Source of the DNA: Massospora cicadina
Lineage: Eukaryota > Entomophthoromycota > Entomophthoromycetes > Entomophthorales > Entomophthoraceae
Direction: 5' to 3'
NCBI GenBank assembly: GCA_022478985.1
Contig: JAKSZP010015898.1
Span: forward strand, 62,001-126,000
DNA: 64,000 bases
The notes below the pieces were generated by a model, which searched no databases, was not told where the DNA came from, and saw nothing but the letters and a program-made list of their open reading frames with translations. Shown piece by piece: positions 1 to 12,449 of the stretch. A program made the translations under genes and the position numbers. The stretch's first letter is position 1, and every line of letters begins with the position of its first letter.

Positions 1-2905
1 AGCTGAGGTCTATGTCCACATTGACCTTATTCTTGCCCTGTTGAAATTTTGCCCCTGGATTGTGCACTTTTCAATGAAATGTTAATTTCTCTGACCACAG
101 TATGGTGTCGATTTTTTTCATCTTATCTGCCTAGGGCACAGGAGCCAAAGTGTTGTAAACTTCGTCTGGCCAATATCACATCACCCTGTTTTCAGCATGG
201 GTGGACACTAAAACTTTGGCGCTGGAGTTCGCCACACCGTTTTGTGATGCTCCACTAACTACCTGGACAACCTTTAAATCAAACACCATCCTTCAGGCAT
301 ACCACATCACATCATGTTGCTCTCAGGATGTTTCAGAGGTCATTAAGCGCATTCTAGAAGAAGAGGACCAACCTGGAGTCTAATGTCCCTGCCGCAGGGT
401 ACAGCCCAGCTTGGGGTCATAAGTGGGCAGAAGTGTCTGATCTCTACGCCCTGGTAAGACAACATAAGCATTGCTTTTGTGTTCAGTCCAAAGCGAAAAT
501 ATAATGGTGTGAGGCATGTGCTCCGCATACTTTTTCCGCAAATCCTTTGACCACAACAGAGCTTGGCCTGCACACAGGTGCAAAGGTTAGACAACTCAAT
601 CGCAGACACTCCAGCTGAAGTGGAAGTTTAAGTTTGAAGTTTTTACTCAAATTCGTATAAGTCTTAACTTGTCAACCTGCCAAAATTGATGAGCTTCATG
701 ATGGTGCACATATCCGCACCATATCCTGATACCCATAGTTATAAAATCTAAATTGCTCTATATGATCTCTGGTATGCCATTTGCAGTGCACCGCCCAGGA
801 AGTGCCCATGTCCAGATGGGATTTCATATGAGTTCTACTAAAGATATTTTAATTTTTCTTCTCAATAATGCTTGCCTTAATAAACAAATGTATTTTAGAA
901 ATGCACCTCCTTCTAGGGGGCCAGGAGGCATATGTTATAACGCTGTATAAGAAAGGGGATAAGCTGGACTTGACGAGTTAGCGCCCATATCACTTACTAA
1001 TACAGATACTAAGTTATTCATTAAAATTATGGCCAACCACCTAGGTGAAGTTGCTTCTGAAGTAATCTCATCTGTGCAATTCGGTTTTATCCCCAAGCCG
1101 TCAAATTGGACAACATTCACACCTTAACCAATGTCTGCCAATCCACGACTACTGGGGCACTTGTGTTCTTAGATCAACAAAAAGCTCATGATAGGGTTAA
1201 TTGGAATTATTTCAAAGCCTGTTTCCACAAATTTCACCTCCCCCACAAATTTCAAAAATTGGGTGATGCTGCTCATGGAGTCTGACACAATGGCTGTGCG
1301 TGGCCCTGTTTTCCTTACATAAGTGGTTCACCCTCAAAGGGGTCTCCATCAAGGGGACCCTTTAAAACCTCTCTTATACAACTTCAGCCTCGACCCACTG
1401 TTATGCAATGTGGATGCCCGTCTTGCTGGTGTCCATGAGCAAAGCCCAGCACCTGTTAGGATGCTGGCATTCGCTGATGAATGTGTGGTTGTGGTGTCAG
1501 ACAAACATGTTGCACGAACACTAGAGGCAACGTTCCAGGATTACTCCAAGGTTTATAACGCCGCACGCAATCCCTCCAAAACCAAAATAATTTTCCTCTG
1601 CCAGTACCAAGCTCGCTGGTCACCAGCATAACATAGTTAGCTTGCTCCAGCAGCTAGCTCTCTGTTTTGCTTGCCCTGGTCATCCCATATCGCCCTCTTG
1701 TTCTCCCTTGTGTGCCAAGACCCACTGATGTCCCAATGCACCATTTGGGAGTATGGTGGATGCAGGAGGGTACTCCTCATTGGTAACGGAGCACCACATC
1801 CTTGACTATGTCACAAAGCGAATTGCTTCCATAAAAGCCCACCAGGCTACCCTACCAGGCTGAGTTATGCTTTCCAACTCTATAATCCTGTCCAAAGTCT
1901 GGTCTGTGGCCCACGAAATCGCCTTTTTCCCCTCTTTTTTCAATGCTTTGTATGCCTTCCCACTAAGGGTGCCTTTGGTTAGGCCGCCCTCCCCTGTGCG
2001 CCTGGATGTCATGTTTGCCCTCGCCATAGTGGTGATAGGGGCCTGCTCAACTTTGATGTCATGCCGCCAAAATACTTGGCACTTGGGTCACTACAGTCAC
2101 AAACCCACACCCCTACCCCAACACTGGTCTTGCGCGGCCCACTCCAACTTTTCCCGCGCCCTTGGCCTCTGCAAACCCCACCTACCCCAGTCTATTCTTA
2201 GTTATCTAGCCACTCATTCTCAGCTGTGGGCCCGCATGGGACACAACACCACCTCAAACATATTCTCCTCTCCATGTGGAGCACTGAGTGGATAATAAGT
2301 ATCAGTGGACACACCGCCCAGAGGGGTCTCACTACTACCCGTTTCAGACAAGAAGTCAGTAGGCAAGCCTTTTTGAACGACCTGGTACCCCAATGTCACT
2401 CACAAATTGCCCATATGAACTACCTTGACAGGATAGACATCCCATAAACTCTGGAGATCCAGAATGACATTTGGTGGTACACACACCATCTTCTGTTACA
2501 AAAGTCAGATTCACGCCCATGTGTAGAGATGCTTGAGAAAGGTGTACTGCAATACTGAGCGGTCCAATGCCTATCACCTTCATGCATTGTGTGCGGTCAA
2601 TATGGGTTATTAATTTATCACTTGAAAGATTACCCACCATCACAGGCAATTGGCAGGATGTGTTTCACCTCTTTTTCCAGGAGCGTGAGCAGGCTTTCAG
2701 CCTGTCTAAAGACATCTTCGCTTTTTCATGATCTCACTTATCCACCCATCAATCTACACCTTTTTATTGCAATAGCTCTATGGATGATCCACATTGTTGT
2801 CCTTGATGCACTCTCTGGCACTACCCCAACCTTCTGTCAAGCTGTACGTTGCTTTCACTCCCACCTCATGGATCACTTTCAAGATTGGATGTTTGGCCAC
2901 CTGTG
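1..2905 (+). pseudogene. LINE ORF2 (endonuclease/RT) pseudogene
   Basis: Fragments in all three forward frames match the ORF2 seen in LINEs 2-4. RT motif A appears near 1160-1205 as FLDQQKAHDRVNW, where the other copies have KAYD. Motif B (GLHQGDPL) and motif C lie in the open stretch 1323-1631. Motif C reads FADE instead of FADD, so a catalytic aspartate is lost. The C-terminal zinc knuckle near 2580-2640 keeps CIVC but has lost its last cysteine. Several frameshifts separate these blocks, so it cannot make an active enzyme. Confidence 0.85.
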
Positions 2906-2992
2906 ACAATAAAGGCATTTCTTGACAATCTTTTAGCCATGATCCCCCCTAAGGTGGAGATTGGGGCTCTTAATAAACTTCAATAATAATAA
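1..2992 (+). mobile_element. LINE copy 1, 5' part outside window, degenerate
   Basis: This is a non-LTR retrotransposon of the same broad type as LINEs 2-4. The window opens inside the C-terminal half of the endonuclease and continues through the RT and the C-terminal zinc-knuckle region. It is the most diverged of the four long copies and has many stops and frameshifts. Its 3' end differs from the others: after the last coding similarity near 2905 it has a short A/T-rich end finishing in AAT repeats near 2975-2992, without the tail shared by the other LINEs. The right-hand boundary is estimated from that simple repeat, and no target-site duplication can be seen because the left end is outside the window. 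Confidence 0.85.
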
Positions 2993-3878
2993 AATTGTAG
3001 GGCTTTAAGGCACAACTCTTGTAAAAAAGGAATTCTGACAAAGCAGATGCCATCACACCAATTAAACCCAGAAGCAGAGGTGGCAAGGGCTGGCATAAAT
3101 GGCAATTAGGCCAATCAAAGGCTGACAACTAAAAATCTGCCAAAATGAGAAACAATGAGGACAAATGCAAAGGTCAGCCCAGTAAATCAGGGGCTGCCTA
3201 GCCAAATTATGCCAAAAGCGCAATGTTAAGAACCACACAATGGGAATCTCAGCAAATCAGTATATGTTAATCTGAATCTGCCGCTAGTCAAGAATATTGA
3301 GAATCATGGTGAAGCAAGCCCAGCGAATCATGGGCTCTAAGCTAAATTAAATTAAAAATGGAAGTATTGAAAGTTGAGGGGAGCAGCGGCTGAGAAATTA
3401 TTAGTTGCTAGAAAATTTTTAGTAATTTTAATTTAAAACATTATTATAAGGTTGGCATAGAAATGATAGGCTCTACTTTATCCCCAAAAATGAAATTAAA
3501 TGCGGAAATGTTTCTGTAACGCCTGAGGTACTAATGAACGGTCTGGAATGGGCCCACTCAGGAATATCAGAGGCTGAGATTCTCAAAATAGGCCCACGGA
3601 TAGCCCAACACCCGCAGACTTTATGAGAACAAATTCTCCATATCACCCACTTCTTAACAATAAATGCAACCAGAAAAAAGGTGTTTAGGAAAACAGTATC
3701 TTCTAATATATGAAATATAAACCTCAACTATCAAAAATAAATTTTAAAATCTTAAAATCATCTGCTGAGATTTAATGAAGGTACACTGGATTTTGAACAG
3801 AAAATGAGCTATACTCTGATTTCAACAAGGCTGCCGCCTCTCTGTACGCTCTCTCTGGTGGACAGATAAACCCCCTAA
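2993..3878. other. Unassigned AT-rich spacer
   Basis: No coding similarity, RNA gene or repeat boundary was recognised. It lies between the 3' end of LINE 1 and the left LTR of gypsy A. The reverse-strand open stretch at 3473-3727 has no recognisable motif and is probably chance. Confidence 0.5.
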
Positions 3879-3883
3879 GCGTC

Positions 3884-4478
3884 TGTTATAAAATTGGCAG
3901 AATTTTAAGATACGCCATAAGGGTTTTTGCACAGGGTCAACCCACTGAGCAATTGGAATGGATGATATGAAGAATGTAAGTTTCTCAGAACACACTTAAA
4001 CAAATAAATATAATAAAAGGTAGTAAATCCCGCAAAACACTTCTTTTTTTAATATGATTACCTCAGTGGATCATTCCCAGTCTGCTCGCTCTCTCTCCTC
4101 ACTCCTAAAAACCTCTTTCTCAATCACCTCATCTTGATGATATCCCAGTGACCTCAGTCATTACCAACGCTTTGATTAACTATTTGGTCTGCCATATTCA
4201 TATTGGTTCTAGTAGAGTTTATCATTCATTAAATTCATGATCACCTTAGTTAAAGGCAATCTGCTCAATATTCATTGTATGTTAACATCTCATTATTTGT
4301 CAAATCAACATCACCTTATCGCCTAATTTGGATGTAACCCAATATCATTCATTTGACCCAACATTGCCTCATTGTAATGCGCTCAAATACTCATACTCTA
4401 TAATTATTGTTGGCGAATTCTAGCCAATACACCATGACTATTTTATTCTTATTATCCAGTCATATTAGAATCTCAACA
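3884..4478 (-). repeat. 3' LTR of gypsy A
   Basis: About 595 bp, starting TGTTATAAAA and ending CAACA on the plus strand. It aligns along its whole length with the LTR at 11331-11929 and more distantly with the 494 bp LTRs at 53660 and 58259. Many point differences between the two LTRs of this element indicate an old insertion. Confidence 0.9.
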
Positions 4479-4490
4479 TTACCCCCCTTG
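4479..4490 (-). promoter_or_regulatory. Polypurine tract of gypsy A
   Basis: Read on the minus strand this is AAGGGGGGTAA, directly upstream of the 3' LTR. That is where a gypsy element primes plus-strand DNA synthesis. Confidence 0.65.
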
Positions 4491-5757
4491 ACTGGACGAT
4501 AAGGCTCCTAGTGTTTATATGGCTGAAAGAATTTTTCGTGCACTCAGTTGATTGTCTGACTACTTGTGGGATCCTTGATTGTATAGGCGTTGATGCCCGT
4601 TTTCTCAATTACCTTGAACGGACCAATCCAGATGCTGGCCAGCTTGTTTATGACCAAATCTGTGCTGGTTATGAATCAAAACCATATCTTCATCTAAAAC
4701 TGAGCAAGGCCACTATTCCATACTTTATAATTTGCCTTAGTCTTAATCTTCTTGGCTAAACTGCACGAGTATGCTTCAGTTTGCAGTTTTATCAGAGTGT
4801 CCAATAAGTTAGTCATGTATTGGCAAGGATCCATTCTTCCAGTATCCTTTACATAGGAATAGAGAAGCGCAAGAAGAGCAGGGTGCCGTCCATACAATAA
4901 TTGAAAAGGACTTTTTTCGTTGCAGAATGGTATCTTATTTTATGCAAAAACAGCGGTGGAAAGGAAGGTAGTCTAATCAGAAGGTTGATCCTTCACCAAC
5001 TTTCGTAGTATGTTCACTAAAGTATCATTAACTCGCTCAATCATTCTATAAGATTCTGGGTGATATGGGGTCATCAAAACACCACGGGTGCCCATCAATT
5101 CGTTGAGCTTAGGTAAAGTGTGTGTGGTGAAGTTCTTTACATTACGAGTAAGGATGAACTGTGGACAACCGTGATACTGAATTATAAATTTCATAACAAA
5201 CTTAGCCACCATGAGAGCACCCAAATCAAGTATTTCCCATGCCTCAACCCACCTGGTCAAGTGGTCAATTGCTACCAGGATGTATTTGGACTTTTTCACC
5301 CCTGTTGGTAGGGGGTCCATGACATCAACTAAAATGGTGTGTCAGGCGAAGTGCAGCTTCACTACCAGGTATGAAGTTTTCTGGCGAAATGGTTTTTCCA
5401 CCTGGCACTGGTGGCAGCAGGAAATTGTCTCAAGCACTTCGAAGTTCATGCTTTTCTAAAAATGCCATGGTCACAGCAATTAAAGGGTCTTATGTACTCC
5501 ACCATGTCCAATGGCTCAGTGTGTGCTCAATATAATAGTTGGGCGGGTGGAAGGTCTTGGAAAATTCACAGTAGTGTCCCCTGTCCACTTATACAATTCC
5601 TATTTTTCTGAAAAGTATTGGTCCTGATTCCATCTAGTACCTTGATAACTTGAGGCGGCTCTTTGTCATACTTTCCATTGAGCATTTTGTTGTTCATTAT
5701 GTCTCTTAAATCTGCCATAACTGCAATTGTTAGAAATCTTGATAAGCAATCAGCATT
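4491..5757 (-). pseudogene. Gypsy A integrase and C-terminal tail, broken
   Basis: The stretch 5320-4973 (minus) carries the integrase core: an aspartate block VAIDHLTRWVEAW, then FILTRNVKNF, then PYHPESYRMIERVN with the glutamate. The second block normally reads with Asp where this copy has Arg, so the D-D-E triad is incomplete. The segment 4897-4694 is the post-core region, starting MYGRHPALLALLY; a related stretch is present in fragment F at 58753-59028. Remnants of the N-terminal zinc-binding region lie between 5320 and 5750 but are too damaged to delimit. The nested ORF1-only element separates this region from RNase H. Confidence 0.82.
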
Positions 5758-5773
5758 TTGGTGTATTGCTCCA

Positions 5774-7697
5774 TTATTTATATGAGGCAAGCCAACCAGG
5801 GGACAGACATTACCAAAAATAAAAATACTAAAAAAACTAACGTAACTATTTGGTTCAAACAAAACGCCCTAATGAGAAGATTGAGTAAAACGCTTCAAAA
5901 ACTGACCAGCCAGGTGGTCATTGGATGCCGCTTATCCCTCCATTGTGGAAGGGGAGGGGGGTTGGGAGGCTCATCTTCAGCAGCTTTTTGGCAGCAGCTT
6001 CTTCATCCCATAGTAGAGTGCGTGTCACAGCAGTCAGTAATGGCGTTGGGGCATTGGTGGTATGTGGTCTAATATCTCTAATAACTGAGATTTCATAGAA
6101 ATTGCCAGCTAGGTAAATGGCATTGGAATATTAAGTTAAAGCTTTTTCAGCTTTGATTTGGGCATCTGGGAGTTGAACGAACGTGGCAATGTTGGTTCAG
6201 GTTATTTTTGCTTTTAAATTCCGTGCTATAGTTGCCACATTATGGATAGCATTGTTTGCGTTTTTGTATACTTGTTCACCGATATTTTGCTTTTTGGAGT
6301 TAAGGTTGCAGGGATAACAGGAGGTGGAATTCCTCCTTTGAGTATCACTACTGATTTGGTGGCAGCTTTGCGGAGTGGACGGCAATCTGGTGTGGCAGCT
6401 GCTTCTACTGCAAGCTGATGGTCGCTGTAGAATGGTTTGGCGTTAGGTTGTGGAGCATATTTTCAAGGTGAGAATTTTGCATCCCATTCTATGTTACAAA
6501 ACTGCTTGACTTACAGCGACAATTCATCAACAGGTTCCTTGATTTGTCAATTTCATCTAATAATTTCCATGGGTTTTGGTTGAATTGGATTGGGGAATCA
6601 GCGTATGGTTGAGGTTTTTTGATTCATTTGTGGAAGCATGGGATGGAACTTGGGATCCAATCTGATGTTTGATTGGAAGAATTACTTATGGCATTGGGGT
6701 GGGGAGGAGGCTGATTGGTGGCTGCAGGTGTAGCTGCAGCAACAGGATTTGGGGGTGGAGGAGGTAGGATTGTTCCCCATGCCAGAAATTGTACAGGTGG
6801 GCAGCAGATTGGAGGTCGGTGGATGAGTCATCTGATCCATCTTAAGTGGTTGAGTAGGGGCACTTGCGTTTTGAGTGGTCTAACTTGAAACATGATGACA
6901 GATCGTCCACCCGCCCTTGACGCAGACCCAAAACAGATGGTTGGGCGCTGAGGAAGTAATGGTGTGCAGCAGAATTGCCACCACAAAATTGTTAAATTCA
7001 AGGCTTATTGTGACATATGCCCGAGGCTCAGCAAGTCATGTGGCCCCATTTGGGACCACAAATTCTAAGATGTGGTTGGAGCCATAGGCTGCCAAACCGT
7101 CCATCAGCTCCTGGTAAAGCACTTTAGGGGGAGGCGGGTGGGCAGGTCAGCAAACTGGACCACCAAAGTGGTGTCCGCTGGGAGCTGAGTCTGAGTTGTG
7201 GGGAGAGGGGTGCCATGAAATACCAGGGGCACAGTTGCTGTAGTGGCAGCATCAGTTTGCAGGTGAAGCTGAGGGCAAAATACCCCTTTTAGGGGTGGAA
7301 ATCAATAAAGCCAGCGGGTGTCATCACCACCTGTGCCATTTTGATAATGGCTTGGTCATGGTATGGGAATAGTTTCCCATATTTGACCCTTAGGCCATAG
7401 CATATGTTGCTCCGGGGAGCACTAGGGGCAGCATGGTACCACTTGGGTACGAGCAAGGTGGGCATCTAGGTCCTTGGGTGGAAAAAATTGGCACATGGGT
7501 TTGGAGTGACTGGGTGAACCAAACTAGCGCGTTTTCCTGCTGGACAAAAAATGGCGGGGGAGTATCGCTGCTGCCCCATGCTGGAGCAGCTGGCAGAGAA
7601 TCCAAGCAAATTGGAGTAAAACTACTACAGGCGAATTTATGTTGTCTTATAAGTTCAGGTAATTTTGCTCGTAAAGTTATACCAGGTGGAAAGAGAG
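5774..7697 (-). mobile_element. ORF1-only non-LTR element, copy 1, full length with perfect TSD
   Basis: This 1,924 bp element is nested in gypsy A. A 15 bp direct repeat, TGGTGTATTGCTCCA, flanks it exactly at 5759-5773 and 7698-7712. Related gypsy E has an uninterrupted version of this target near 54625. In minus orientation it has a gag-like, ORF1-type coding region and then a 3' end with the LINE-type tail (GTCTGTCCCCTGG) near 5774-5815. No endonuclease or RT sequence is present. Its length matches the other copies at 14909, 27012 and 31815, so this is a defined family and not a random truncation. Confidence 0.88.
6190..7690 (-). pseudogene. ORF1/gag-like protein of ORF1-only element copy 1
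   Basis: The coding remnant starts near 7690 (minus) with a proline-rich N-terminus (PAAPAWGSSDTPPPFF). It then has a region corresponding to the nucleic-acid-binding fold of the copy at 27012 (LYQELMDGLAAYGS..., P..GA..LAEPRA). The zinc-knuckle position near 6880-6930 has lost several cysteines: only C-x2-C is visible. A conserved C-terminal segment follows. Multiple stops and frameshifts are present. The function by analogy is RNA binding in a LINE-type ribonucleoprotein; this is inferred from the knuckle in the better copy. Confidence 0.7.
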
Positions 7698-7712
7698 TGG
7701 TGTATTGCTCCA

Positions 7713-8960
7713 TGTCAGTGCAGGATTTTGAAGTCTAAACCTGCAGCTCAAGAGCCCATCTGGCTAGCCGCCCCTCAGGCTCTTAGATTCTGCAACCAGT
7801 GCAACAATGCATGATCCTTTATGACCTTAAACTTTACTTCATGCAAATATACTCAAAATTGCTTATATGCATATATCAACGCTAAGCACTCTCACTTGAT
7901 TACAGTGTAATTATGTTCATGGCACTTTAAGCTACAACTGCACTACGCCTCTGGGTGATACTACCCCATGTCGTCCTTCTGAGACAGGACTGCCCCAATT
8001 GTGGAAAGGGACGCATCCAACTGACCAATAAATTCTTTATCAAAATTAGGATAGTGCAATACAAGTGCACTGATTAGCACTATTAGTATTCTATCAAAGG
8101 TACATTGGCGCCGTTCCGTCCATTTGAATGTGGCATCCTTCTTTAATAGCTCAAACAGCGGACCTAGTATGCAACTGAAATTGGATATAAAGTGGCGGTA
8201 ATAACCCACCATCCCCAAAAAAAACACCTGGATGTCCTGTTTACTAGTTGGCTTATCATCTTTTGGATAGCCTCCACCTTGGCTGGTTGGGGTCTCAGCC
8301 CAGTTGCATCCACCCAAAAAACCGAGGTACTCCAGCTTATCCTTAAAAAAGTGACATTTCTGGGGCTTGATTATGATATTGGCCTCTGCCAGCCAGCGGA
8401 ATCCCTCCTCAAATGGGTGAGGTGCTCAGAAAATGTGTGGAAGAAGACATTGATATCATCGAGGTACATGATTATACACAACAGCTTCAGGTCACTCAGG
8501 ATGGTGTCCATTGCTTATTGGAACGTAGCCAGGGCATTACACTGCCCTTGCAGCATACAAGTCGTTATAAAATCCCTTTGGATGTAGTTATGGCGCATTA
8601 CTCTTGTTCCACTGTGGTCAACTCAATTTTCCAATAACCAGGTATCATATCACTTTTGAAAAATATTGAGCTCCGCCTAACTGATCCAGTGCATCATTGA
8701 TCTTCAGCAAAGGGTATGAGTCCTTTTTTGTGATGCTGTTGAGCTTCCAGTACTCAATTACTATGCGGCTAGTACCATACTTCTTTTTTACAATAGAAAC
8801 AGGTGAAGCTCATGGACTCTTTGTCACTTCAAGCATCCCTTCTCTAACTGCTTGTCAATCTCCTCAGTTACTACTTCTTCCACTGCCCTTGATCAGAGGA
8901 TCAGCCGTGACCTGATGGGAGAATGATCTCTAGTGTCCAGAAGATGAACCACCCCCCACG
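7713..8960 (-). pseudogene. Gypsy A reverse transcriptase and RNase H, broken
   Basis: Near 8900-8800 (minus) is the RT entry, with EEVVTEEIDKQLEKG. The catalytic YLDD is intact at 8455-8466. The thumb block GMVGYYRHFISNFS and the RNase H start YPNFDKEFIGQLDAS lie in the open stretch 8317-7961, with GAVLSQ following. The RNase H end (ECLALIYAYKQF, DHALLHWLQNL) runs to about 7730. Frameshifts and stops split it. The domain order RT then RNase H fits Ty3/gypsy pol. Confidence 0.85.
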
Positions 8961-9895
8961 CGCAACCTAAATCATGCTTGTCAACAGCAAAAATCTCTTT
9001 ATATTTTTGAAAAAAGCTATCGTCTAATCCTTCTGTGATTCTGACAACCCCATTAATTCATTATGAAATACAACTGCCATTACGTCAAGCTGTGGATTAT
9101 AAAGCAGACCAAACTCCTCTAAGAACCCATACTCATGAACCAGAAGAACATCTGCAATGAAGGTCAAGTGTAAATATGCCACTATTTGGTGTCAGAGGAT
9201 GTTTAGTAGTTCCGTTTGTATATTTTCAATTAAAACCTTGATCTCCCCCTGCCCAGGTAATATAATGCCTGGAGCCACGTGAGGCTTAAACTGGGATTGC
9301 TGATACAGCCCAATAAATTCCCCATAGAGTCCATCTAAAACTTTATCTACCAATTCAGTGTTTACTACAACTTGATGTCTGGAAGAAATAGATATAGGTC
9401 CAGCAGCTCTGAGCGGCAGCCCTTAATATTCATATATCTGTTAAAGAAGGGCCTGGGTTTTGCCCTTTAGTCAATGGTATTGCGCGGGGATCACTCCGTC
9501 ACTATAAGCTAGACTAATATTCTCCATACACTGGTTCTTTTGGCATTCCGCTAGAGGTTAAGTGAATTGGGATCCGCAGACCAAATATTTCAAAAGTCTC
9601 ATCTGTCATATCAATGACAGCACCATAGTGTTGCAATAAGGCAGTTCCAAATTAACAAATCGTAATTGCTATTCAGTAACATTATAGCTGGGGCTACCAC
9701 AACAATAGACCCAAACTGCAATGGAAGCGCATTGTATGCTCCCTTGGATACTGTGTTTTCCTCTCCAGTGGTACTGTATGCCACTTAATGTTCCACATCT
9801 GGCTTTAATGTCAACTTGGCCACCAGCTTTGTAGAGACTATGTTGATGGGGCGCTGGTATCTATGATAGCACAGACTCAAGTTTCAGCTATAACC
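8961..9895 (-). pseudogene. Gypsy A protease and protease-RT linker, broken
   Basis: The aspartic protease site is visible near 9850-9880 (minus) as AIIDTSAP. Elements D and E have DTG here, so this copy shows a Gly to Ser change next to the catalytic Asp. The linker between protease and RT, with a block ending HFGAV-MT-ETFEILGQ in element D, is recognisable between 9500 and 9750 in damaged form. Confidence 0.7.
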
Positions 9896-11300
9896 AGGCA
9901 CAGTAAGTACATTCAGAGTAAGATTTTTTTGACTGTTTATAACATGGACATTTAAAGAGTCTCTGTTTGCTAGGAAACACGCAATACCCTTGCTGATTCT
10001 GGGGTATTGTTTTATAATAGTGTTGACTGGAAGAGCGACATATCTTTGATCGCAAGGAAGGTGAATCAGCAGAGGGATCCAACTTATCAGGGGAAACTTG
10101 GTTGAACATTTGACAAGTTTACGGCTTGAGCTGCATCTAAGACCCCTTTTCTGCCACAGCCTCAGACTGCATTCATGTCAATCCATTCAGCCGTTTAACT
10201 GGCTGCTGATATAATAGTGCCTCATTTTACAGGGGACTTCCGCTGAGTATTCTAAAATGGGTTCAGGTGGAACGTTTAGGTTTGGTATAGCGGAGTAGAG
10301 AGTCCCATTTCTACTCCGCTCTGACTTTTCCCTAGCAGTACTGTTCCAGATGTACGCAAGAGACCAGTTGATTGGGGCATCACCAAGCCAGACGCCCCTG
10401 TTGACTGCATTTAAAACAACTGACCCCATAGGGCCCACATCCCTGATTAATGTAAAACGAGCACTTGAAAGTTGGACTGTAAATGATCAGCATAATCAGG
10501 GCTAGGGCTGTAGTTGGGCTGATGAAGATAGATAGGTCTGGAGTGAAAGTTGAGCTGTTGAGGGCAACTCAGCGGAATCTGCACTGAACGGCCGATTTTT
10601 TTCAAATAAGAAGGTCCAGCAACGGCAGCTGTTTGGTTCCACTCCATAATAGGTGGGGAAAAGATTACAATAGATGACGCAAGAAATGAATACTTTTAAG
10701 CAGGGGCACGTCATCATCCAACATCAGGGTCATGATAATGTGAAGCTCACGGTACAGCTTCACAGCAGAGGTAATGGCAATGCATACATAAGATTCAGAT
10801 AAAATACCTACCCCAATTAACACATGAGCTTCTGCCATAAATTGATCAGAAAAAGCAGGGAGAGCTCATTCCGCTGGAACCCAATGGTTAAGAACTTGGC
10901 CTTCCGCTGCTCCATCTTTTCAGTTCCGCTGAAAAACTGCAGCATCATCTCCTTTATTTCTTTGTATGTAACAGAACTTCCTGAAAGGTATCAGATGACT
11001 TGATCTGCACTTCCGACATCCAAGGAGGATAGTAACAGTTTGTCCTCCACTAATCTGAGGCCCCTTCCATTGCAAACTCAAATCACTTAAAGGATCCTAG
11101 AATATTCCCATCACGATCAAAAGAAGCCATTGTATCACTACAAACCTCCTGGAACAGCTCTTCTTGCCTTTTGAGAACAGCGTCCACTGCAAGTTTGAGT
11201 TTCACATATTCAACAGGGCCAGAGTATTGTGCAGATTCCTTATCAAAGCAAACTTGAGGCAACATGGCCAGCAACTGGAGAATTTTTATTATTTATAATT
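9896..11300 (-). pseudogene. Gypsy A gag, broken
   Basis: This region aligns with the gag of elements D (52267-53600) and E (56911-58200). The N-terminal part is the open stretch 11274-11083. The nucleocapsid zinc knuckle is intact in D (CFSCGRSEHLARGC). Here the equivalent at about 10440-10390 reads without the paired cysteines, so RNA binding by that motif would be lost. Stops and frameshifts are spread along the gene. Confidence 0.7.
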
Positions 11301-11311
11301 GATTAATGAGG

Positions 11312-11329
11312 CCCCTATAGTGAGCTCCA
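11312..11329 (-). promoter_or_regulatory. Primer-binding site of gypsy A
   Basis: On the minus strand this reads TGGAGCTCACTATAGGGG, just inside the 5' LTR. It matches, with two changes, the sequence at the same place in gypsy B and relic G (TGGTGCTCACTACAGGGG). The TGG start pairs with a tRNA CCA end; which tRNA is not determinable here. Confidence 0.75.
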
Positions 11330-11330
11330 C

Positions 11331-11929
11331 TGTTATAAAATCAGCGGAATTGTAAGGTATGCCAAAAGGGTTTTACACAGGGCAACCCACTGAGCATTTA
11401 GAATGTACAATATGAAAATTGTTGGTTCCTCAGAAAACACTTAAACAAGTAAATGTAATAAAAGGTAGCAAATCCCGCAAAAACACTTCTTTTTTAATAT
11501 GATAATCTCAGTGGATCCTTCCCAGTCCGCTCACTCTCTCTCTTTTCACTACTAAAGATCCCCCTCTATCAATCCCCTTATCTCTCTGATATCCCAACGA
11601 CCTTTGTCATTACCTATGTTTTAGCTTAGCTATTCATTTTGCCATATTCTTATTGGTTTCAGAAGAGTTCATCATTCAATAAATTCATGTTTGCCTTGGT
11701 TTGAGGCGATCTGATCAATATTTATTGTAAATCAACATTTAATCATTCATATCTTGTTGACATTACCTTATCGCCTAATTCAGAGGCAATCCAGTACAAT
11801 TTGTCCAACCCAATATCGCCTCATTGTAAGGCACTCATATACTCATACCCTATAATTATTGTTGCAAATTTTAGCCAATCTGCCATATTTATTTTAGTCA
11901 TATTATCCGGTCATATCAGAATCTTGACA
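11331..11929 (-). repeat. 5' LTR of gypsy A
   Basis: About 599 bp with TGTTATAAAA...CTTGACA ends on the plus strand. It pairs with the LTR at 3884-4478. Confidence 0.9.
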
Positions 11930-12039
11930 GCATCAATATTGTTTTATATTTTCCATGGGTTTAGCAATAACTGTTCATTAAGCCAATAAGTGGTATTTTA
12001 CCCACCGCTTCCCTCTCCTGCTTGTTAGCCCTTTCCTAG

Positions 12040-12355
12040 GCCCTTTTGCCAAATTAGTTTATGGCGATGTGGAAAGATCCTGTTTGTCACACCACCTGCT
12101 ATCCCAACAATTCCAGTTGATTTCACCCTGGTCCCCCATCTGGTTCCTATCATTAAAACCCTTCCTTCATTAATGTTCAGTTTTGGCCCAGGCTTACCTG
12201 TCACTACCCTCTTACTTCCATTATCAGTCCTGCTGGCAACAGGAGATAGTCTTGGCTCCTCTAAGTTGCCCCTCTTTTCTTAGTGTTTTTTAGTTTTTGT
12301 TTATTAAAAGTGTCTGTCTCATGGTATGCCTTCCGCAAATAAATTTAATCTTTTT
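12040..12355 (+). mobile_element. 5'-truncated LINE 3' end
   Basis: From about 12110 the sequence follows the last coding part and 3' UTR of LINE 3 (39250-39493). Shared blocks include GCTGGCAACAGGAGATAG and the tail GTGTCTGTCTCATGG ending in AATAAATTTAATC. The 5' truncation point is unclear and no target-site duplication was found. Such short 3' pieces are typical of aborted target-primed reverse transcription. Confidence 0.75.
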
Positions 12356-12449
12356 AAAAATTAATATTAGCAAGAGTTCAATTCCTAAAACAGCCAAAAA
12401 ACCCAGCTGTCTTATAAAATTTAAACTGAAATTTATTAAATTTCTTAGA

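Larger units (their letters stand above)
3884..11929 (-). mobile_element. Ty3/gypsy LTR retrotransposon 'A', both LTRs present, defective
   Basis: This is an 8.05 kb gypsy element on the minus strand; without the nested ORF1-only element (5774-7697) it is about 6.1 kb. Both LTRs have TGT...ACA ends (3884-4478 and 11331-11929). A primer-binding site adjoins the 5' LTR and a purine tract adjoins the 3' LTR. The gene order in minus orientation is gag, protease, RT, RNase H, integrase, as in Ty3/gypsy. The 5 bases outside the LTRs are GCGTC (3879-3883) and GCATC (11930-11934), a plausible duplicated target with one later change. All coding parts carry stops and frameshifts. Confidence 0.9.

Noticed and set aside
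3473..3727. Reverse-strand open frame in the 3-3.9 kb spacer
   Set aside because: Short, without motif, and in AT-rich DNA where such stretches arise by chance.
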